A program made the position numbers and the translations under genes. A DNA stretch of 64,000 bases from Ptiloglossa arizonensis (taxonomy: Eukaryota > Arthropoda > Insecta > Hymenoptera > Colletidae). The stretch lies in contig NW_027478908.1 in the NCBI RefSeq assembly GCF_051014685.1, positions 62,001 to 126,000 on the forward strand, read 5' to 3'. Every line of letters begins with the position of its first letter. Within the stretch, counting starts at the first letter, position 1. Below are positions 1 to 8,845 of the stretch, piece by piece. A model generated the notes under the pieces. That model worked only from the letters and a program-made list of their open reading frames with translations. It was not told the origin of the DNA and ran no database searches.

Positions 1-78
1 CTTGGCTTCAAACTCCCATATCTCGCGAACGGATTGACCTAACCCAAAAATTCCTATTGTAACTGAAAGTAGAAACTC

Positions 79-95
79 GCCCGATTACAACGGTA
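79..95 (-). promoter_or_regulatory. CENP-B-box-like motif (reference monomer)
   Basis: On the minus strand this segment reads TACCGTTGTAATCGGGC. Compared with the mammalian CENP-B box YTTCGTTGGAARCGGGA it matches 12 of 17 positions. Of the nine core bases (NTTCGNNNNANNCGGGN) seven match, and the two Ts before CG do not. The segment recurs in nearly every monomer at the same phase. Subfamilies with CCGGTT instead of CCGATT keep the CGGG end and the same score. The resemblance is seen directly. Binding by any CENP-B or pogo-type protein is inference, and an AT/CG-mixed 17-mer can match partly by chance. Confidence 0.45.
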
Positions 96-116
96 TGTGT
101 ATTTTACCCCTAGGCC

Positions 117-146
117 ATTCTGGTTAAGCGTTTGGAGCAGCAGAAT
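117..146. other. Conserved 6-bp inverted repeat with 18-nt loop (reference copy)
   Basis: ATTCTG at 117-122 is the reverse complement of CAGAAT at 141-146, with 18 nt between. Both arms are retained in the large majority of monomers. A 6-bp stem is weak on its own. The element is listed because one subfamily changes both arms in a compensating way (see 22400-22433). It could act as a DNA cruciform or as a hairpin in a satellite transcript, but neither is shown. Confidence 0.5.
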
Positions 147-963
147 TGCGAAAAATTTTTTGTCTTCTCAACCATTTCTTGTCTTCAAACTCCCATATCT
201 CGCGAACGGATTGACCTAACCCAAAAATTCCTATTGCATCTGAAAGTAGAAACTCGCCCGATTACAACGGTATGAGTATTTTTTCCCTAGGCCATTCTGG
301 TTAAGCGTTTGGAGCAGCAGAATTGCGAAAAATTTTTTGCCTTCTCAACCATTTCTTGTCTTCAAACTCCCATATCTCGCGAACGGATTGACCTAACCCA
401 AAAATTCCTATTGCATCTGAAAGTAGAAACTCGCCCGATTACAAAGGTATGTGTATTTTTTCCTTAGGCCATTCTGGTTAAGCGTTTGGAGCAGCAGAAT
501 TGCGAAAAATTTTTCGTCTTCTCAACCATTTCTTGTCTTCAAACTCCCATATCTCGCGAACGGATTGACCTAACCCAAAAATTCCTATTGCATCTGAAAG
601 TAGAAACTCGCCCGATTACAACTGTATGTGTATTTTTTCCCTAGGCCATTCTGGTTGAGCGTCTGGTGCAGCAGAATTGTGAAAAATTTTTTGCCTTCTC
701 TACCATTTCTTGGCTTCAAACTCCCATATCTCGCGAACGGATTGACCTAACCCAAAAATTCCTATTGCATCTGAAAGTAGAAACTCGCCCGATTACAACG
801 GTATGTGTATTTTTTCCCTAGGCCATTCTGGTTGAGCGTCTGGAGCAGCAGAATTGTGAAAATTTTTTTGCCTTCTCTACCATTTCTTGGCTTCAAACTC
901 CCATATCTCGCGAACGGATTGACCTAACCCAAAAATTCCTATTGCATCTGAAAGTAGAAACTC

Positions 964-980
964 GCCCGATTACAACGGAA
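964..980 (-). promoter_or_regulatory. CENP-B-box-like motif, best-matching variant
   Basis: In monomers carrying CGGAATG instead of CGGTATG, the minus strand reads TTCCGTTGTAATCGGGC. This matches 13 of 17 CENP-B-box positions and 8 of 9 core positions. The allele occurs in two subfamilies: the 176-bp A type (monomers starting near 886, 2478, 3362, 5308, 7431, 8846, 9730, 11321, 12559, 13443, 18395, 19279, 26003, 28658) and the CCATAGG type (near 15743, 16980, 22110, 22995, 29365, 36443, 38920, 45999, 47591, 50597, 53782, 55905, 57674). It is thus interspersed about once per HOR, much as CENP-B boxes are in a subset of alpha-satellite monomers. Function is not shown. Confidence 0.4.
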
Positions 981-1592
981 TGTATCTTTTTCCCTAGGCC
1001 ATTCTGGTTAAGCGTTTGGAGCAGCAGAATTGCGAAAAATTTTTTGTCTTCTCAACCATTTCTTGTCTTCAAACTCCCATATCTCGCGAACGGATTGACC
1101 TAACCCAAAAATTCCTATTGCATCTGAAAGTAGAAACTCGCCCGATTACAACGGTATGAGTATTTTTTCCCTAGGCCATTCTGGTTAAGCGTTTGGAGCA
1201 GCAGAATTGCGAAAAATTTTTTGCCTTCTCAACCATTTCTTGTCTTCAAACTCCCATATCTCGCGAACGGATTGACCTAACCCAAAAATTCCTATTGCAT
1301 CTGAAGGTAGAAACTCGCCCGATTACAACGGTATGTGTATTTTTTCCTTAGGCCATTCTGGTTAAGCGTTTGGAGCAGCAGAATTGCGAAAAATTTTTCG
1401 TCTTCTCAACCATTTCTTGTCTTCAAACTCCCATATCTCGCGAACGGATTGACCTAACCCAAAAATTCCTATTGCATCTGAAGGTAGAAACTCGCCCGAT
1501 TACAACGGTATGTGTATTTTTTCTCTAGGCCATTCTGGTTGAGCGTCTGGAGCAGCAGAATTGTGAAAAATTTTTTGCCTTCTCTGCCATTT

Positions 1593-3007
1593 CTTGGCTT
1601 CAAACTCCCATATCTCGCGAACGGATTGACCTAACCCAAAAATTCCTATTGTAACTGAAAGTAGAAACTCGCCCGATTACAACGGTATGTGTATTTTACC
1701 CCTAGGCCATTCTGGTTAAGCGTTTGGAGCAGCAGAATTGCGAAAAATTTTTTGTCTTCTCAACCATTTCTTGTCATCAAACTCCCATATCTCGCGAACG
1801 GATTGACCTAACCCAAAAATTCCTATTGCATCTGAAAGTAGAAACTCGCCCGATTACAACGGTATGAGTATTTTTTCCCTAGGCCATTCTGGTTAAGCGT
1901 TTGGAGCAGCAGAATTGCGAAAAATTTTTTGCCTTCTCAACCATTTCTTGTCTTCAAACTCCCATATCTCGCGAACGGATTGACCTAACCCAAAAATTCC
2001 TATTGCATCTGAAAGTAGAAACTCGCCCGATTACAAAGGTATGTGTATTTTTTCCTTAGGCCATTCTGGTTAAGCGTTTGGAGCAGCAGAATTGCGAAAA
2101 ATTTTTCGTCTTCTCAACCATTTCTTGTCTTCAAACTCCCATATCTCGCGAACGGATTGACCTAACCCAAAAATTCCTATTGCATCTGAAAGTAGAAACT
2201 CGCCCGATTACAACTGTATGTGTATTTTTTCCCTAGGCCATTCTGGTTGAGCGTCTGGTGCAGCAGAATTGTGAAAAATTTTTTGCCTTCTCTACCATTT
2301 CTTGCCTTCAAACTCCCATATCTCGCGAACGGATTGACCTAACCCAAAAATTCCTATTGCATCTGAAAGTAGAAACTCGCCCGATTACAACGGTATGTGT
2401 ATTTTTTCCCTAGGCCATTCTGGTTGAGCGTCTGGAGCAGCAGAATTGTGAAAATTTTTTTGCCTTCTCTACCATTTCTTGGCTTCAAACTCCCATATCT
2501 CGCGAACGGATTGACCTAACCCAAAAATTCCTATTGCATCTGAAAGTAGAAACTCGCCCGATTACAACGGAATGTAACTTTTTCCCTAGGCCATTCTGGT
2601 TAAGCGTTTGGAGCAGCAGAATTGCGAAAAATTTTTTGTCTTCTCAACCATTTCTTGTCTTCAAACTCCCATATCTCGCGAACGGATTGACCTAACCCAA
2701 AAATTCCTATTGCATCTGAAAGTAGAAACTCGCCCGATTACAACGGTATGAGTATTTTTTCCCTAGGCCATTCTGGTTAAGCGTTTGGAGCAGCAGAATT
2801 GCGAAAAATTTTTTGCCTTCTCAACCATTTCTTGTCTTCAAACTCCCATATCTCGCGAACGGATTGACCTAACCCAAAAATTCCTATTGCATCTGAAGGT
2901 AGAAACTCGCCCGATTACAACGGTATGTGTATTTTTTCCTTAGGCCATTCTGGTTAAGCGTTTGGAGCAGCAGAATTGCGAAAAATTTTTCGTCTTCTCA
3001 ACCATTT
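1593..3007 (+). repeat. 9-monomer HOR, copy 2 (first eight monomers)
   Basis: This repeats the first eight monomer types of 1-1415 at an offset of 1592 bp with only scattered substitutions. For example, CTTGTCATC replaces CTTGTCTTC at the second monomer, and CGGAATGTAAC replaces CGGAATGTATC near 2568. At the ninth position the order departs: the AACTGTATG/GTCTGGTGC monomer replaces the CTCTGCC monomer, and the array enters the 884-bp HOR. Confidence 0.82.
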
Positions 3008-4245
3008 CTTGTCTTCAAACTCCCATATCTCGCGAACGGATTGACCTAACCCAAAAATTCCTATTGCATCTGAAAGTAGAAACTCGCCCGATTACAACTG
3101 TATGTGTATTTTTTCCCTAGGCCATTCTGGTTGAGCGTCTGGTGCAGCAGAATTGTGAAAAATTTTTTGCCTTCTCTACCATTTCTTGGCTTCAAACTCC
3201 CATATCTCGCGAACGGATTGACCTAACCCAAAAATTCCTATTGCATCTGAAAGTAGAAACTCGCCCGATTACAACGGTATGTGTATTTTTTCCCTAGGCC
3301 ATTCTGGTTGAGCGTCTGGAGCAGCAGAATTGTGAAAATTTTTTTGCCTTCTCTACCATTTCTTGGCTTCAAACTCCCATATCTCGCGAACGGATTGACC
3401 TAACCCAAAAATTCCTATTGCATCTGAAAGTAGAAACTCGCCCGATTACAACGGAATGTATCTTTTTCCCTAGGCCATTCTGGTTAAGCGTTTGGAGCAG
3501 CAGAATTGCGAAAAATTTTTTGTCTTCTCAACCATTTCTTGTCTTCAAACTCCCATATCTCGCGAACGGATTGACCTAACCCAAAAATTCCTATTGCATC
3601 TGAAAGTAGAAACTCGCCCGATTACAACGGTATGAGTATTTTTTCCCTAGGCCATTCTGGTTAAGCGTTTGGAGCAGCAGAATTGCGAAAAATTTTTTGC
3701 CTTCTCAACCATTTCTTGTCTTCAAACTCCCATATCTCGCGAACGGATTGACCTAACCCAAAAATTCCTATTGCATCTGAAGGTAGAAACTCGCCCGATT
3801 ACAACGGTATGTGTATTTTTTCCTTAGGCCATTCTGGTTAAGCGTTTGGAGCAGCAGAATTGCGAAAAATTTTTCGTCTTCTCAACCATTTCTTGTCTTC
3901 AAACTCCCATATCTCGCGAACGGATTGACCTAACCCAAAAATTCCTATTGCGTCTGAAAGTAGAAACTCGCCCGATTACAACTGTATGTGTATTTTTTCC
4001 CTAGGCCATTCTGGTTGAGCGTCTGGTGCAGCAGAATTGTGAAAAATTTTTTGCCTTCTCTACCATTTCTTGGCTTCAAACTCCCATATCTCGCGAACGG
4101 ATTGACCTAACCCAAAAATTCCTATTGCATCTGAAAGTAGAAACTCGCCCGATTACAACGGTATGTGTATTTTTTCCCTAGGCCATTCTGGTTGAGCGTC
4201 TGGAGCAGCAGAATTGTGAAAATTTTTTTGCCTTCTCTACCATTT
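2478..4245 (+). repeat. 5-monomer HOR (884 bp), two tandem copies
   Basis: Copies at 2478-3361 and 3362-4245 share the order CGGAATG (176 bp), TATGAG, GAAGGTAG/CCTTAGG, AACTGTATG/GTCTGGTGC, and GTATGTG/GTCTGGAGC/TGTGAAA. I saw only two or three differences between them, for example GTAAC versus GTATC and GCATCTG versus GCGTCTG near 3950. The same ordered five-monomer block recurs at 8846-9729 and around 17864-19278, and overlaps the 9-mer HOR. It is therefore the dominant homogenising unit of the left part of the array. Confidence 0.88.
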
Positions 4246-5307
4246 CTTGGCTTCAAACTCCCATATCTCGCGAACGGATTGACCTAACCCAAAAATTCCT
4301 ATTGCATTTGAAAGTAGAAACTCGCCCGATTACAACGGTACGGGTATTTTTCCCCTAGGCCATTCTGGTTAAGCGTTTGGATCAGCAGAATTGCGAAAAA
4401 TTTTATGCCTTCTCAACCATTTCTTGGCTTCAAACTCCCATATCTCGCGAACGGATTGACCTAACCCAAAAATTCCTGTTGCGTCTGAAAGTAGAAACTC
4501 GCCCGGTTACAACGGTATGTGTATTTTTTCCCTAGGCCATTCTGGTTAAGCGTTTGGAGCAGCAGAATTGCGAAAAATTTTTTGCCTTCTCTACCATTTC
4601 TTGGCTTCAAACTCCAATATCTGGCGAACAGGTTGACATAACCCAAAAATTCCTATTGCTTCTGAAAGTAGAATCTCGCCCGATTACAACGGTCTGCGTA
4701 TTTTTTCCCAAGGCCATTCTGGTTAAGCGTTTGGAGCAGCAGAATTGCGAAAAATTTGTACTCTTCTCAACCATTTCTTAGCTTCAAATTCCCATATCTC
4801 GCGAACGGATTGACCTAACCCAAAAATTCCTAATGCATTTGAAAGTAGAGACTCGCCCGATTACAACGGTACGTGTATTTTTCCCCTAGGCCATTCTGGT
4901 TAAGCGATTGGAGCAGCAGAAGTGCGAAAAATTTGTTGTCTTGTCAACCATTTCTTAGCTTCAAAGTCCCATATCTCGCGAACGGATTGACCTAACCCAA
5001 AAATTCCTATTGTAACTGAAAGTAGAAACTCGCCCGATTACAACGGTATGTGTATTTTTCCCCTAGGCCATTCTGGTTAAGAGTTCGAAGCAGCAGAATT
5101 GCGACAAATTTTTTGCCTTCTCAACCATTCCTTGGCTTCAAGCTCCCATATCTCGCGAACGGATTGACATAACCCAAAAATTCCTATTGCTTCTGAAAGT
5201 AGAATCTCGCCCGATTACAACGGTATGTGTATTTTTTCCCTAGGCCATTCTGGTTGAGTGTCTGGAGCAGCAGAATTGTGAAAATTTTTTTGCCTTCTCT
5301 ACCATTT
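4246..5307 (+). repeat. Six-monomer cassette, copy 1
   Basis: Six consecutive monomers form a recognisable block: GGTACGGG with GGATCAGCAG and TTTTATGCC; TTGCGTCTG with CCGGTTAC; CCAATATCTGGCG with GACATAAC, GGTCTGCG and CCCAAGG; AATGCATTTG with GAGACTCG and AAGTGCG; GTAACTG with GAGTTCGAAGC and GCGACAAA; and AGCTCCC with GACATAAC. The block is nearly identical at 11497-12558 and, for five monomers, at 14327-15211. It seems to move or be copied as a unit within the array. Confidence 0.8.
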
Positions 5308-8300
5308 CTTGGCTTCAAACTCCCATATCTCGCGAACGGATTGACCTAACCCAAAAATTCCTATTGCATCTGAAAGTAGAAACTCGCCCGATTACAACGG
5401 AATGTATCTTTTTCCCTAGGCCATTCTGGTTAAGCGTTTGGAGCAGCAGAATTGCGAAAAATTTTTTGTCTTCTCAACCATTTCTTGTCTTCAAACTCCC
5501 ATATCTCGCGAACGGATTGACCTAACCCAAAAATTCCTATTGCATCTGAAAGTAGAAACTCGCCCGATTACAATGGTATGAGTATTTTTTCCCTAGGCCA
5601 TTCTGGTTAAGCGTTTGGAGCAGCAGAATTGCGAAAAATTTTTTGCCTTCTCAACCATTTCTTGTCTTCAAACTCCCATATCTCGCGAACGGATTGACCT
5701 AACCCAAAAATTCCTATTGCATCTGAAGGTAGAAACTCGCCCGATTACAACGGTATGTGTATTTTTTCCTTAGGCCATTCTGGTTAAGCGTTTGGAGCAG
5801 CAGAATTGCGAAAAATTTTTCGTCTTCTCAACCATTTCTTGTCTTCAAACTCCCATATCTCGCGAACGGATTGACCTAACCCAAAAATTCCTATTGCATC
5901 TGAAGGTAGAAACTCGCCCGATTACAACGGTATGTGTATTTTTTCTCTAGGCCATTCTGGTTGAGCGTCTGGAGCAGCAGAATTGTGAAAAATTTTTTGC
6001 CTTCTCTGCCATTTCTTGGCTTCAAACTCCCATATCTCGCGAACGGATTGACCTAACCCAAAAATTCCTATTGTAACTGAAAGTAGAAACTCGCCCGATT
6101 ACAACGGTATGTGTATTTTACCCCTAGGCCATTCTGGTTAAGCGTTTGGAGCAGCAGAATTGCGAAAAATTTTTTGTCTTCTCAACCATTTCTTGTCTTC
6201 AAACTCCCATATCTCGCGAACGGATTGACCTAACCCAAAAATTCCTATTGCATCTGAAAGTAGAAACTCGCCCGATTACAACGGTATGAGTATTTTTTCC
6301 CTAGGCCATTCTGGTTAAGCGTTTGGAGCAGCAGAATTGCGAAAAAATTTTTGCCTTCTCAACCATTTCTTGTCTTCAAACTCCCATATCTCGCGAACGG
6401 ATTGACCTAACCCAAAAATTCCTATTGCATCTGAAAGTAGAAACTCGCCCGATTACAAAGGTATGTGTATTTTTCCCTTAGGCCATTCTGGTTAAGCGTT
6501 TGGAGCAGCAGAATTGCGAAAAATTTTTCGTCTTCTCAACCATTTCTTGTCTTCAAACTCCCATATCTCGCGAACGGATTGACCTAACCCAAAAATTCCT
6601 ATTGCATCTGAAAGTAGAAACTCGCCCGATTACAACTGTATGTGTATTTTTTCCCTAGGCCATTCTGGTTGAGCGTCTGGAGCAGCAGAATTGTGAAAAA
6701 TTTTTTGCCTTCTCTACCATTTCTTGGCTTCAAACTCCAATATCTGGCGAACAGATTGACATAACCCAAAAATTCCTATTGCTTCTGAAAGTAGAATCTC
6801 GCCCGATTACAACGGTCTGCGTATTTTTTCCCAAGGCCATTCTGGTTAAGCGTTTGGAGCAGCAGAATTGCGAAAAATTTGTACTCTTCTCAACCATTTC
6901 TTAGCTTCAAATTCCCATATCTCGCGAACGGATTGACCTAACCCAAAAATTCCTAATGCATTTGAAAGTAGAGACTCGCCCGATTACAACGGTACGTGTA
7001 TTTTTCCCCTAGGCCATTCTGGTTAAGCGATTGGAGCAGCAGAAGTGCGAAAAATTTGTTGTCCTGTCAACCATTTCTTAGCTTCAAAGTCCCATATCTC
7101 GCGAACGGATTGACCTAACCCAAAAATTCCTATTGTAACTGAAAGTAGAAACTCGCCCGATTACAACGGTATGTGTATTTTTCCCCTAGGCCATTCTGGT
7201 TAAGAGTTCGAAGCAGCAGAATTGCGACAAATTTTTTGCCTTCTCAACCATTCCTTGGCTTCAAGCTCCCATATCTCGCGAACGGATTGACATAACCCAA
7301 AAATTCCTATTGCTTCTGAAAGTAGAATCTCGCCCGATTACAACGGTATGTGTATTTTTTCCCTAGGCCATTCTGGTTGAGCGTCTGGAGCAGCAGAATT
7401 GTGAAAATTTTTTTGCCTTCTCTACCATTTCTTGGCTTCAAACTCCCATATCTCGCGAACGGATTGACCTAACCCAAAAATTCCTATTGCATCTGAAAGT
7501 AGAAACTCGCCCGATTACAACGGAATGTATCTTTTTCCCTAGGCCATTCTGGTTAAGCGTTTGGAGCAGCAGAATTGCGAAAAATTTTTTGTCTTCTCAA
7601 CCATTTCTTGTCTTCAAACTCCCATATCTCGCGAACGGATTGACCTAACCCAAAAATTCCTATTGCATCTGAAAGTAGAAACTCGCCCGATTACAATGGT
7701 ATGAGTATTTTTTCCCTAGGCCATTCTGGTTAAGCGTTTGGAGCAGCAGAATTGCGAAAAATTTTTTGCCTTCTCAACCATTTCTTGTCTTCAAACTCCC
7801 ATATCTCGCGAACGGATTGACCTAACCCAAAAATTCCTATTGCATCTGAAGGTAGAAACTCGCCCGATTACAACGGTATGTGTATTTTTTCCTTAGGCCA
7901 TTCTGGTTAAGCGTTTGGAGCAGCAGAATTGCGAAAAATTTTTCGTCTTCTCAACCATTTCTTGTCTTCAAACTCCCATATCTCGCGAACGGATTGACCT
8001 AACCCAAAAATTCCTATTGCATCTGAAGGTAGAAACTCGCCCGATTACAACGGTATGTGTATTTTTTCTCTAGGCCATTCTGGTTGAGCGTCTGGAGCAG
8101 CAGAATTGTGAAAAATTTTTTGCCTTCTCTGCCATTTCTTGGCTTCAAACTCCCATATCTCGCGAACGGATTGACCTAACCCAAAAATTCCTATTGTAAC
8201 TGAAAGTAGAAACTCGCCCGATTACAACGGTATGTGTATTTTACCCCTAGGCCATTCTGGTTAAGCGGTTGGAGCAGCAGAATTGCGAAAAATTTTTTGT

Positions 8301-8845
8301 CTTCTCAACCATTTCTTGTCTTCAAACTCCCATATCTCGCGAACGGATTGACCTAACCCAAAAATTCCTATTGCATCTGAAAGTAGAAACTCGCCCGATT
8401 ACAACGGTATGAGTATTTTTTCCCTAGGCCATTCTGGTTAAGCGTTTGGAGCAGCAGAATTGCGAAAAAATTTTTGCTTTCTCAACCATTTCTTGTCTTC
8501 AAACTCCCATATCTCGCGAACGGATTGACCTAACCCAAAAATTCCTATTGCATCTGAAAGTAGAAACTCGCCCGATTACAAAGGTATGTGTATTTTTCCC
8601 TTAGGCCATTCTGGTTAAGCGTTTGGAGCAGCAGAATTGCGAAAAATTTTTCGTCTTCTCAACCATTTCTTGTCTTCAAACTCCCATATCTCGCGAACGG
8701 ATTGACCTAACCCAAAAATTCCTATTGCATCTGAAAGTAGAAACTCGCCCGATTACAACTGTATGTGTATTTTTTCCCTAGGCCATTCTGGTTGAGCGTC
8801 TGGAGCAGCAGAATTGTGAAAATTTTTTTGCCTTCTCTACCATTT
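4600..8845 (+). repeat. 12-monomer HOR (2123 bp), two tandem copies
   Basis: 4600-6722 and 6723-8845 match monomer for monomer. Each begins at the CCAATATCTGGCG monomer and runs through the CGGAATG, TATGAG, GAAGGTAG, CTCTGCC, GTAACTG/TTTTACCCC, TATGAG, AAAGGTATG and AACTGTATG monomers. The offset is 12 x 177 minus 1. About six differences were seen by eye in 2123 bp, for example GTGTCTGG/GCGTCTGG near 5258 and AAGCGTTTGG/AAGCGGTTGG near 8265. The duplication is therefore recent. The first four monomers overlap the cassette at 4246-5307. Confidence 0.88.

Larger units (their letters stand above)
1..177 (+). repeat. Reference monomer used for coordinates
   Basis: The phase is arbitrary and starts at CTTGGCTTC. 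Landmarks in this copy are TCGCGA at 23-28, AAAAATT at 46-52, CTCGCCCG at 76-83, a T-rich tract near 102-105, CCTAGG at 109-114, the hairpin arms at 117-122 and 141-146, and AAAAATTTTTT at 151-161. A consensus version has about 48 A, 43 C, 31 G and 55 T (41.8% G+C) and eight CpGs. This copy is the subfamily with GTAACTG after TTCCTATT and TTTTACCCC before TAGG. The commonest form instead has GCATCTG and TTTTTTCCC. Variable positions recur in fixed combinations and define subfamilies. Confidence 0.97.
1..1592 (+). repeat. 9-monomer HOR, copy 1 (1592 bp)
   Basis: Nine monomers in order are recognisable by diagnostic variants: GTAACTG/TTTTACCCC, then TATGAG, AAAGGTATG/CCTTAGG, AACTGTATG with GTCTGGTGC, GTCTGGAGC with TGTGAAA, CGGAATGTATC (176 bp), TATGAG, GAAGGTAG/CCTTAGG, and GAAGGTAG/TTCTCTAGG with CTCTGCC. 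The order restarts at 1593. Eight monomers of 177 and one of 176 give 1592 bp. Confidence 0.85.

Noticed and set aside
36..46. Telomere-like CCTAA (insect TTAGG type) in GACCTAACCC
   Set aside because: There is only one such pentamer per monomer and no tandem telomeric run anywhere.
60..80. Hammerhead ribozyme core, as known in some satellites
   Set aside because: CTGAAAG and GAAAC are present, but the required CTGANGA core and flanking stems are not found on either strand.
5068..5082. tRNA or Pol III B-box-like GAGTTCGAAGC in one subfamily
   Set aside because: It matches the B box only partly and lacks a good A box at the right distance. No cloverleaf can be drawn, and it is restricted to a few monomers.
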